From Clostridia bacterium (GTDB lineage: Bacteria > Bacillota > Clostridia > TANB77 > CAG-508): a DNA stretch of 33,425 bases. How positions within the stretch are numbered: position 1 is the stretch's first letter; each line of letters opens with the position of its first letter. The DNA lies in the NCBI GenBank assembly GCA_022798895.1, contig JAAWNJ010000013.1, forward strand, positions 1 to 33,425, read 5' to 3'. The position numbers and the translations under genes are program-made. Below, one piece after another: positions 1 through 8,199 of this stretch. The notes under the pieces are model-generated. The model was not told the origin of the DNA. It searched no databases and saw nothing but the letters and a program-made list of their open reading frames with translations.

Positions 1-115
1 AATTACTAATTATTGCTTTGATTATAACATAAAGAAAAAAACATTTTCAACTTAATTACTTGCCTAACTTATTTAAACCTAATAAATTCATCAATATCTA
101 TGCAAGTAAAAAATA

Positions 116-144
116 TTGTGATATAATAACCATGTTTTTATAAT
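116..144 (+). promoter_or_regulatory. Promoter of the zinc-ribbon membrane protein gene
   Basis: TTGTGA (116-121) and TATAAT (139-144) are 17 bp apart and 24 bases before the ATG at 168. An overlapping alternative is the extended -10 TGATATAAT at 119-127. Either could be the true start signal; both are seen directly in the sequence. Confidence 0.5.
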
Positions 145-167
145 CCAAAAAGAATGGAGGAATAACA

Positions 168-764
168 ATGCCAACCAGAGTTTATTATAAACATACAAGA
201 GTAAAGGATACTAATGTTCCATACCATTTTCAATGTGAAAATTGCATGAAAAATAGTGGTGATTTACAAGCACATATTATTGGATCAGAAGCAGTTTATA
301 ATAGTAATTTTAAAACTATCAATGATGATAGGGCAAATAAGTTAGAAAAGGAAGCTTATGAAAATCTTGCAAAAAAAGTAAAAGAAGCCTATAAAGATGC
401 CACAGAAAAAGAAATTTATAGTACAGAATTTAAAGATGAATGTCCACACTGTCATAAACCTCAATCTTGGGGTGTAAGTGGATTGAAAAAGAAAAGATTT
501 GATACCCCTATCGTTATTTTTATACTTGGAATCATTTTCTTTTTTATTGCTTTAATAGCCTATTACTTTACTGACATAGAATATTTGACACTACCAATTG
601 TATTTGGTATTTTAGGTGTAGCTGCTGTATGTTCTATTATAGTTTTTATATGGAACACTCTAAAAATTAAGAAAAAAATAAAAGAAACATCTGCTAATGG
701 AACTCAAAATACACCAGTTATTGATTGGAATACAGTACAAGAATTGCTAAGTGAGAAAAATTAA
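168..764 (+). CDS. Zinc-ribbon protein with two membrane segments, unknown function
   Basis: 198 aa, not a family I can name. Two CxxC pairs (C23/C26 and C92/C95) frame a helical, lysine- and glutamate-rich stretch and could form one split zinc ribbon. Two hydrophobic segments follow at about residues 114-137 and 143-166, then a short charged tail. The start is supported by the GGAGG at 157-161 seven bases before the ATG. It is a single-gene unit: it has its own promoter and ends before a strong palindromic terminator, and the next gene is convergent. The topology suggests a cytosolic metal-binding head tethered to the membrane, but this is inference. Confidence 0.75.
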   Translation: MPTRVYYKHTRVKDTNVPYHFQCENCMKNSGDLQAHIIGSEAVYNSNFKTINDDRANKLEKEAYENLAKKVKEAYKDATEKEIYSTEFKDECPHCHKPQSWGVSGLKKKRFDTPIVIFILGIIFFFIALIAYYFTDIEYLTLPIVFGILGVAAVCSIIVFIWNTLKIKKKIKETSANGTQNTPVIDWNTVQELLSEKN

Positions 765-797
765 ATCTATATTTCTTACTATTAAGTTCTCGAGATA

Positions 798-845
798 AAT
801 ACAAAATAGATAATTAGTAAATCAACTAATTATCTATTTTGTATT
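798..845. terminator. Bidirectional terminator, 21-bp perfect palindrome
   Basis: Arms 798-818 and 825-845 are perfect reverse complements around a six-base loop. The arms start and end in A/T runs, so it can serve both the plus-strand gene ending at 764 and the minus-strand gene ending at 856. Confidence 0.85.
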
Positions 846-855
846 ATTATCTTTT

Positions 856-1572
856 CTATGTTTCAAAAGGAACTACTTTTACATAAATATACTTACCATT
901 CATATTACCTGTTATTTTTATCCCTGATGTTTTAGATTTTAATTCATTATCTCTATATTCCCAATCATTAAATACACTATATAATTCTAAATATTTCGCA
1001 TATTCCACTAATGTTTCTTGTGTTATGTTAGAATATTCTTTTTTTACTGCATATGCTATAATTTTATTGGTTTCATTTTCTATTTCTATACTAGCTGTAG
1101 CTTCTTCTAATGAATCTTGTGTAAATATTTTTATTGCTTTATACTGTATCTCTCCATTGTCATAATTCCAAATTCTATAGGTGATATACTTAGAGGAAAA
1201 CTGATTATAAAAATCTTGTGTTATGATGTTTCGTTTCATTAACTCTTGAAATTTCTTTAATGTATCATCTATATTCTCATCATTAATTTCAATACTTGTG
1301 TCACCTTCTGTTTCTTCTATTATTGTTCCTATTTTGCTTACACTATCTGAAACTCTAACACTATATTTGCCTGTATTATATTTACTATATATTGTTTCAA
1401 TTAACCCTACCCATTTTTCACTTTCATTTAAAGTTTGTATTTTTTTATTTATCGTATATTTATCAGACAATAATTTCTTATCTTGAATTTTAGTTATCAA
1501 TTTGGGGATAGCAAATGAAAGTATCATAATGAATACAAATGATGCATACATCAAAAATGTTTTACTCTTCAC
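856..1572 (-). CDS. Membrane-anchored extracytoplasmic protein of a two-component/ABC operon
   Basis: 238 aa from a GTG at 1570-1572. An upstream GTG at 1602 is in frame, but GGAGGTGG (1579-1586) sits seven bases before the 1572 start, which I prefer. One N-terminal hydrophobic segment (about residues 4-22) acts as a signal anchor. The rest is a soluble, mixed-charge domain that looks extracytoplasmic. It overlaps the histidine kinase stop by 11 bases and is the last gene of the unit starting at 8110, so it is probably translationally coupled to the kinase. It may be an accessory or sensory partner, but no family is recognised. Confidence 0.7.
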   Translation of the reverse strand: MKSKTFLMYASFVFIMILSFAIPKLITKIQDKKLLSDKYTINKKIQTLNESEKWVGLIETIYSKYNTGKYSVRVSDSVSKIGTIIEETEGDTSIEINDENIDDTLKKFQELMKRNIITQDFYNQFSSKYITYRIWNYDNGEIQYKAIKIFTQDSLEEATASIEIENETNKIIAYAVKKEYSNITQETLVEYAKYLELYSVFNDWEYRDNELKSKTSGIKITGNMNGKYIYVKVVPFET

Positions 1573-2965
1573 CCTTATCCACCTCCAAATAAAATGATAC
1601 ACAAGTTCCTTTGTTTAACTCACTTTCAATCATAAGTTTCGTATGATGAAGATTTGCAATCTTTTCACATATTGAAAGCCCAATACCATTTCTTCCATTT
1701 TCTCTTGCTCTTGCCTTGTCTACCATATAAAAACTTTCTAGTATTCTTGGTAAATCTTCTTTTGGAATTCCACATCCTGTATCTTCTACTGAAATCCTAT
1801 ATTTATCTTTTTCCTTTTTTCCTAATACCTTTATCCTTTTATCCTTTGGATTTGCTTTCTTACTGTTATCTATTAGATTTCTCAAACAATCTTCTAACAA
1901 CACTTTATCTGCTATGATACATCCATCTTCTATCTCTAATTTCAATTCTATATTTTCCAAACTCTCGTGTATGTCGTTATATAGGTTATTCATAAAACAC
2001 ACTACATCTATCTTTTCTAATTCAATGTTTTCATTTGAAAGTTCCATCAAGTCCATTAACTTATGTGCCAAAGTCTCTAATCTTTTGGCTTCACGAAATA
2101 TATAATTTGCAGATTTTATATTGGTTTCTTTATCATATTTTCCACTTCTCAAAATATCAGCATATCCTATGATAGAAGTCATTGGGTTCTTTAATTCATG
2201 TGTAAAATTGGTAATAAACTCTTCTTTTTGCTTTACCGAAAGTTCTAACTCATTTATTTTATTTTCAATTGTTTCTATCATTTGGTTAAAACTGATAGCA
2301 AGTTCTCCAATCTCATCATTTGACTTGATACTTACTCTCTCATGATAAGAACCTTTTGTTATTTTTTTGCTCATTTCATTTAATTTTCTAATTGGTTTCG
2401 TTAAAAATATCGCTAATACACATATAACAATAGACACAGTTATGATAACTGCTATATCCATCTTGTAAAAAAATGCAATTTGTCTATCCCTTTCTGTAAA
2501 AATATCTGTTATATCATACCTACTGATTAGGATTACCCTTTGATTATTAATTTCCACACTAGAAGATACTAGCATATATTTTAGGCTGTCTATCTCTTTT
2601 ATTATATATTTAACTTCTTTTGCATTGCTTAAAAATGCTAGACTTTCTTCATCTATATCAATATTTGAATATACCTTTGCATTTTCAATATAAATTGATA
2701 TTTTTTTACTATTGGCTAAATAGGAAACAAAACTTATGGCATAACTGCTTAATTTTTCCCTTGATATGTTTCCATTTTTATCAATATTGCTATCTATATT
2801 ATTCTCTATTCCATATCTTTCTAAGTTATGAGACTCTACATTTTGATTCATCATTTTTTCTAATGAATGTTCAAAATTACTTTTTATAATGATTATACCT
2901 GCAAGCGAAAAAATAATTGAAATAATTGCTATCACAGATATAACTATTTTTACTCCAAATTTCAT
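1562..2965 (-). CDS. Sensor histidine kinase
   Basis: 467 aa. Transmembrane segments at about 7-27 and 169-189 enclose an extracytoplasmic sensor region of some 140 residues. A HAMP linker (about 190-243) follows, then the dimerisation/phosphoacceptor domain with the H-box FTHELKNP (H256 the predicted phosphorylated histidine), then a HATPase domain with an N-box (LRNLIDNSKKA) and G-box (DTGCGIP). Its start overlaps the response regulator stop by four bases (ATGA), typical of a coupled pair. The sensing region is large, unlike the short loop of BceS-type kinases, so it probably detects an external signal itself. It likely controls the adjacent ABC transporter. Confidence 0.95.
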   Translation of the reverse strand: MKFGVKIVISVIAIISIIFSLAGIIIIKSNFEHSLEKMMNQNVESHNLERYGIENNIDSNIDKNGNISREKLSSYAISFVSYLANSKKISIYIENAKVYSNIDIDEESLAFLSNAKEVKYIIKEIDSLKYMLVSSSVEINNQRVILISRYDITDIFTERDRQIAFFYKMDIAVIITVSIVICVLAIFLTKPIRKLNEMSKKITKGSYHERVSIKSNDEIGELAISFNQMIETIENKINELELSVKQKEEFITNFTHELKNPMTSIIGYADILRSGKYDKETNIKSANYIFREAKRLETLAHKLMDLMELSNENIELEKIDVVCFMNNLYNDIHESLENIELKLEIEDGCIIADKVLLEDCLRNLIDNSKKANPKDKRIKVLGKKEKDKYRISVEDTGCGIPKEDLPRILESFYMVDKARARENGRNGIGLSICEKIANLHHTKLMIESELNKGTCVSFYLEVDKGEE

Positions 2966-3609
2966 TTACTTCTCCTAAATATATATCCTACTCCATGAAT
3001 TGTCTTAATTCTCTCATTTAAGTCTAACTTTTTTCTTATTCTTTGTATATGGAGTGTTAATGTTTGAGAATCCAATTCTTCATCATTCCATACTTTCTGT
3101 AGTATCTCTTCTCTTTTTAGTGCTTTATCTTGGTTTTCATATAAATACAAGAACAAATCAAATTCTTTTGGTGTTAATTTTATTTCTTTTCCTTGACGTT
3201 TTATAATTCTACTTTCTAAATTAATTTGTATATCTCCTAGTTCTATCTTCTTATGACACCTTCTAATAACTGCATTTACCCTTGAAATTAGTTCCTCTAC
3301 TTCAAAAGGTTTTACAATATAATCATCTGCTCCCATATCCAATCCTTTTATTCTATCTTTAAGTTGACCTTTGGCTGTTATAAATATAATTGGAAGTTCC
3401 ATAGTTTTTGCATAATCTAGTAGTTCATATCCATTGAATTTTGGTAGCATAATATCTAGTAAAGCTAAATCATATTTTCCTGTTTCTATCAAATCCGCTC
3501 CTTTTTCTCCGTCTAAAGCATAGTCTACTTCATATCCTACATTTTTTAATGCAATACTTATCAAATCTACTATTGGAAATTCATCTTCAACTACCAAAAT
3601 TCTAGTCAT
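2962..3609 (-). CDS. OmpR/PhoB-family response regulator
   Basis: 215 aa. The receiver domain has acidic pocket residues E8/D9, phosphorylation site D52 (LLDIMLPK), T79 and K100 (VKPF). A winged-helix DNA-binding domain (about 120-213) has the usual LTPKEFDLF and VGYIF elements. The start ATG at 3609 is preceded by AGGGAG within the last codons of the upstream permease as read after its second +1 shift. The permease then ends at 3619, leaving nine bases between the genes. It is the cytosolic output partner of the kinase at 1562-2965. Confidence 0.96.
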   Translation of the reverse strand: MTRILVVEDEFPIVDLISIALKNVGYEVDYALDGEKGADLIETGKYDLALLDIMLPKFNGYELLDYAKTMELPIIFITAKGQLKDRIKGLDMGADDYIVKPFEVEELISRVNAVIRRCHKKIELGDIQINLESRIIKRQGKEIKLTPKEFDLFLYLYENQDKALKREEILQKVWNDEELDSQTLTLHIQRIRKKLDLNERIKTIHGVGYIFRRSK

Positions 3610-3618
3610 AATGATAAC

Positions 3619-6005
3619 TTACTCCCTTCTGAATAATTTTTTATAGCTATAAATACCGTACCATAATTGGTATTATGATATAGAGCCATTTCAATTTTCC
3701 ATCCATTAGTATTATTTTGCTTAAATTTAGAATTTTATTTATATTTAGCACATTTAAAAATTTTATCCCCATTTGTGTTGCTAGCATAGGTATTAGCAAT
3801 ATACTACTAGCAACTAATATGGTATAAGTTGTATTTTTTAGTTTTAATGAAATCCATAATATGAATAATACTATACTAATGAACATCACAAATCTTGTCA
3901 AATAGTTAAGAATGATAAATCCTACTATACTAATTCCAGGACACAAATTACTAAAATTAGGTATGCTCGTTATACTTGCTGTAATATTATCAAACCCATA
4001 TATTTGTCCTATTTCAATGATTTCTGGTATGATGCTAATTGCAAAAATAATCATACTTGTAATGAAACAAACTCCTATTTTTGCTTTTGTAGTAATGTCT
4101 TTTCCTTTTGGTGTTGTATTTAATATCTTGTTCATTCCATTTTTATATTCCATTACAAAAATTGCCGAAAAGACTATTTCTGCCATAACAATTAAATAAA
4201 TATCACTTTCTAAGAAAGCATTTTTATTCATTCGCAATAATTGTTTATATCCTGTATCATAAACAAATTCTGCTTTTGGATTTTCCTTAATATGCTCATA
4301 TTGCTTCATTATTCTCAAAAATATGTCTTCTGTATTCAAAACTTCCTGATATGGTTCTTTATATTGAACCGCTTCTTCTCTGCTTATTTCTCCCTTTTGT
4401 ACTTTCTCTTCAATGTTTGCTATGGCAAGACTTGCCTTTTCAAACCTTTCTTGTTCTTCGGTTATTCTTTTCTCTTTTTCAGCTGTTAGTTCTCCGCTAA
4501 ATGTCTTCATATAATTTCTATACATATTTTCACTAAAAGAAATATTTTTATTTACATGACTTAAACTGTATATTTGAAATATGGTAAAGAGTAAAAGAAT
4601 CATCCACACTTTATTTATCACCATCAGTTTATATAATTCACACCAAAATATTTTGGTAAATATTCTAGGTTTGAGGATTGTAATATTTCTTAGCTTTTTC
4701 AATAAGCGACTTTCTGTAATTCCTAAGTCTTTTCTCTTGGTAAAAATCCATATATTTGCAAGTCCCAATAAAACTAGTAATATTATAGCAAAAAATAGAC
4801 TTAATTGTAATACATTTTGCATATTTCCCATAATATTCAAATTCATATGTGTTTTATAGATACCATTTACTTCTACTAGATTGATAAGGTTAACTACTCT
4901 AAATACATTATATTTTGAAATTGGATCTATTGTTGTATATCCGTAAAAAGCTAATACCAAAAATTAAAATTAAAGCCATATAATTTGAAACATTATTTTT
5001 TGCTAGATTAGAGATGAGTAATATAATAAGTGATATGATAAAAAATACAGCAATTTTGGTAATGAAGAATAAGGCAATATATCCTCCAATGCTTATTGGT
5101 AAAGTAGAATAGAGAAATGTATTGATCGATTGTAAATTTGCACTTAGGTTTCCATATCCTATTGTTATAGCATAATAAATAAAGTTTATGCTATATAAGA
5201 TTAGTGAGATAGCAAAAATCAAAATAAACATTACAAAAATTTTAGCTAAAATAGTTTTGCCTCTTCCATTTTTTGTACTTTTTATCAGTGGAAATAAATT
5301 CTTTTCTCTTTCTTCATATATGATTATAGTAGATATTACAAATATCAAGAGAACTATGAGAATATCGGTTATTCCCATTTTTGTAAAACTATTTATCCCC
5401 TTTGCAGGAATAAACTCCAACTCCGTATCAAGCATTTTTTCATAATTTTGAGCTGTATCTTTAATGTTCTTATTAGAAAAATCATCTTGTGCTTCTTGGA
5501 AGATTGAAATTGTTTCTAAGTTTTCTGCTTTTTCTAAAATTTCACTAATAATTTGTTTATAGTTTTTACATTCCTCATATTCTCTTTTTATTTCCTTCAA
5601 AAAAGCAAGTTCTTTTGCTTCATCTCCAGTATATTTATAACCTCCAGTTGGATATTCATTTATGTATTTATCATAAAGTTCTTTGTTCTCGTTTTTTAAA
5701 GTTTCTGCAAATTCTCTTATATACGCATCATCACTATTTTTATTGTTTACTATATTACTTATTATACTAAAGGCATTATTTTTTTCATATTCTTTGCTTA
5801 TTAGTTCTTGCTTTTCTAGTTCTGATAAATCCTTTATTTCTTCGTTTAAGATTTTATAGGCTGAATATGGAATTTCATCCTTTTTTGCAATGTTTTGTGT
5901 ATAAATCAGTAGTACAATATTTGCTAATATAAATACTATTAATGTATATAAAAATAGTTTACTTGTGAATATTTTTAAGAATTCATGTTTTATTATTTTA
6001 CCCAA
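3619..6005 (-). CDS. ABC-2-like permease of two homologous halves, read through two +1 frameshifts at CGG
   Basis: Membrane component for the ATPase at 6022-6736. The start is a TTG at 6003-6005 with AGGAGGGAG just upstream; an in-frame TTG at 6032 lacks such a site. Read conventionally, the gene breaks at 4941-4943 (CGG, stop about ten codons on). Its second half then runs from another frame and stops two codons after a second CGG at 3656-3658. Skipping the C of each CGG gives one 794-aa protein: 2387 bases minus two equals 795 codons. It has two similar halves, each with one membrane helix, a long charged extracytoplasmic stretch and a five- to six-helix bundle. The shifted C-terminus ends in a basic tail (YSYKKLFRRE) after the last helix, as expected for a cytosolic end. 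Confidence 0.82.
3656..3658 (-). other. In-frame CGG, +1 frameshift site 1 (permease C-terminus)
   Basis: Context on the coding strand: ATG GTA CGG TAT TTA TAG. In frame 0 the protein stops two codons after CGG. Skipping C reads GGT (Gly) and adds GIYSYKKLFRRE before a TAA at 3619-3621. This site has weaker homology support than the others, but the basic tail and the tight fit to the next ribosome binding site favour it. Confidence 0.7.
4941..4943 (-). other. In-frame CGG, +1 frameshift site 2 (permease middle)
   Basis: Coding-strand context: AGC TTT TTA CGG ATA TAC. Frame 0 ends about ten codons later. Skipping C gives SFLGYTTIDPISKYN and joins the first half of the permease to the second half without loss or gain of residues. 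Two T5 runs nearby could also host an indel, but the CGG fits the common pattern of the window. Confidence 0.85.
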
Positions 6006-6021
6006 TTGATTTCTCCCTCCT

Positions 6022-6736
6022 TTATTCTCCAAAAATATTCATATATACATCTTCCAAATCGCCATTTTCAGCATACTTCCTTATCAATTCTTCTGGTGTA
6101 TTTTTTTCTCTTAAAATTCCGTCTTTCAAAATAATAATCTCATTTGCAATGTTTTCTATATCTGGAACTATATGTGTTGCAATAATGACAATTTTGTCTT
6201 TTGCAAGTTCACTCATTATTTTTTTCACTCTAATTCTTTCTTTTGGATCTAGTCCTGCTGTAGGCTCGTCAAATATAAGTAACTTTGGGTTTCCTATAAT
6301 AGTTGCTGCAATTAGCAATCTTTGTTTCATTCCTCCTGAATACATCCCAATTTTTTTGCCCAGTTCATCTTGTAAGTTAACACTTTTACTCACTTTTTGA
6401 ATTTGCATTTCTATTTCTTCTTTTGGGACCTCTTTTAATACTGCAATATAATTTAAAAATCTTTTTGCTGTAAATCCATTGTATACCCCTTGCCCTTGTG
6501 GCATATATCCTAATATTTCTCTATATTTTGCACCTAGTGTCTTACTTTCTTGTCCATTCCATAGTATTTTTCCACTGTCTAGTTTCAAGTTATCTGTTAT
6601 AATATTCATTAAGGTACTCTTTCCTGCTCCATTTGGTCCGAAGTAGTCCATATAATCCATTTTCTAGTTTTAAATTTATATTATCTAGCACCTTTTTTTC
6701 CTTGTAGCTTTTGCTTAAATTAACTATTTCTAACAT
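6022..6736 (-). CDS. ABC transporter ATPase, read through a +1 frameshift at CGG in Walker A
   Basis: 237 aa after one shift (715 bases minus one equals 238 codons). The start ATG at 6736 follows AAGGAGAG. The reading frame reaches CGG at 6638-6640, exactly where the first glycine of the Walker A motif belongs. Skipping C gives LLGPNGAGKST (G33, K39). Without the shift the protein stops 15 codons later, and the rest (signature YSGGMKQR, Walker B LLIFDEPTAGLDP, H-loop THIV) lies in another frame with no good start of its own. It energises the permease that begins 16 bases downstream. Homology type: CcmA/bacitracin-efflux-like ATPases. Substrate unknown. Confidence 0.9.
6638..6640 (-). other. 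In-frame CGG, +1 frameshift site 3 (Walker A of ATPase)
   Basis: Coding-strand context: GGA CTA CTT CGG ACC AAA. Skipping C reads GGA as the first, nearly invariant glycine of GxxGxGKST. Frame 0 gives RTKWSRKEY and a stop. This is one of the clearest sites, because the Walker A motif straddles it. Confidence 0.93.
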
Positions 6737-6756
6737 AGTTTGCTCTCCTTGTTCTT

Positions 6757-8110
6757 TTATGTATTTTTTATGTCTATATATTTTGGTTTTGAACTCCAGT
6801 AATCTTCTTTTTTCATTAATGCATAGTTTATTCTTTCTATATCTTGCTGTTTTGTTCCTGCCCAAGTTGTGTATTCAGCTCCTAACTCATAACCTTTTCT
6901 TACAAAGTAAAATTCTTTGTTTTCCGCTAATATTTCTACTAAATATCCATTTTTATCAAATAGTTTCATTTCTTTACTCTCTTTTGTTTCTAAATCGATA
7001 TAGTATGCTTTATCCACTTTTCCTTCACTTCCTGTATAGTAGATGTACTGCAATTTATTATCATATATTCCATTTAGAGTTACCCCTTCTTTTGGTAACT
7101 TACATAATGTTTGTTTTTGTTTTGTTTCTAAATCTATATACTCTATTTTTTGACCTTTGTGTGCTATAAAATAAACCTTTCCATTTTCATATTGTATATC
7201 CTCTATATTTTGGTAAATATCTTGATAAATTTCTTTTTCTGTTTTACTAGATACATCAAATAGTTTTATTTTTTTAGTAGAATTTCTTAAATTATTGATA
7301 TAGGCATTATCATTATTTAAAAATTCCTCTGGATCTTGTTTATATACAATTTCTTCTAGCACTATCTTTTTATTATATACTCCGAATCATTTTTCTATTT
7401 TTACTGTCTAATAGTTCTTCATATTTTTTGGTTTCTAAATTTATTTTGACTAATTCTCTGTCTGTTTCTATGGATGTATAAGAATTTTTGGATAATTCTA
7501 CTGTTTTATTTTTGGAAAAGAAGGTATATAAATTGTTTCCTTCAAATATAAAACTGGAACCGAGTTCTACTCCTGATGGACATTCAAATAATTTAGTTTT
7601 ATTGGTACCATCTAAATTCATTCTATATATACTTGGTGTTTTCCCTCCTCCTTCTGATATAGAGGTACCCTCTTCACCCATTGTGGCACTCATTATTGTA
7701 GTACTTCCAGAACCTGATATTAAATATAAGTAGTTGTTATATACAAATAAATCATTTGCTTCTGCTATATCTAAATAGGAACTACATTCTTTTGTGTCAT
7801 GTTTACAATTTGGTTTGTTACATAAATAAATTTCTTTTTTAGCAGAATAATCGAAGAATTTTATATTGTTTCCGTCATCCCCATTATCAATATAATAATA
7901 GCCTTTATCAAAATTGCTTATTTGCCCTGGTTCGATATATACCATTTTTTCATTTTTGTCTTTTGTGTTAGAAGATACTTTTGAATTACCTTTTAAACTT
8001 TCTAAATTTTCATCTCCTATTTTAGATTTATCTTCCTTAGGAATTAAAAGAATTCCTATTCCTCCTAATAGAACGACTACCATAATTACTAAACCTACCT
8101 TTTTTAACAT
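6757..8110 (-). CDS. Membrane-anchored propeller-like protein, read through a +1 frameshift at CGG
   Basis: 450 aa after one shift (1354 bases minus one equals 451 codons). The ATG at 8110 follows GGAGGAAA. An N-terminal hydrophobic anchor (about residues 6-23) precedes a large extracytoplasmic part with repeated YYID/IYRMNLDG/YIDLETK strands, like six- to seven-bladed propeller (DUF5050-type) proteins. It also has a cysteine cluster, CNKPNCKHDTKEC. The frame breaks at CGG 7382-7384, where frame 0 stops two codons later. The shifted reading (KMIGVYNKKIVLEEIVYKQ) continues the blades. It is the first gene of the ABC/two-component unit and may be its external sensor or substrate-binding part; that role is inference. 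Confidence 0.8.
7382..7384 (-). other. In-frame CGG, +1 frameshift site 4 (propeller protein)
   Basis: Coding-strand context: AAA ATG ATT CGG AGT ATA TAA. Frame 0 ends two codons after CGG. Skipping C gives GGA GTA TAT AAT AAA and joins the two parts seamlessly at residue 243 (Gly). Confidence 0.88.
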
Positions 8111-8127
8111 GTTTTTTCCTCCTCAAA

Positions 8128-8155
8128 TCTATAAAATAGCATAAAAAAATTTCAA
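8128..8155 (-). promoter_or_regulatory. Promoter of the propeller/ABC/two-component unit
   Basis: TTGAAA (on plus 8150-8155) and TATAGA (on plus 8128-8133) are 16 bases apart, about 20 bases before the ATG at 8110. It overlaps the terminator of the upstream gene. Confidence 0.4.
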
Positions 8156-8179
8156 TGCTAAGTTTATTTTAGCATTGAA
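8143..8179 (-). terminator. Rho-independent terminator after the FtsX-type permease
   Basis: Arms 8151-8161 and 8169-8179 pair perfectly (core CAATGCTA/TAGCATTG), followed on the minus strand by a seven-T run. The same stem core recurs at 14611-14641. Confidence 0.85.
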
Positions 8180-8199
8180 ATATATCTAAAATATATCTA

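Noticed and set aside
4945..4963. Slippery T5 runs as the cause of the permease break near 4941
   Set aside because: Either run could restore the frame, but the other six sites lack such runs while all share CGG.
6590..6865. Short stand-alone protein from 6865
   Set aside because: Its true start is the ATG at 6736, and it is the N-terminal part of the ABC ATPase.
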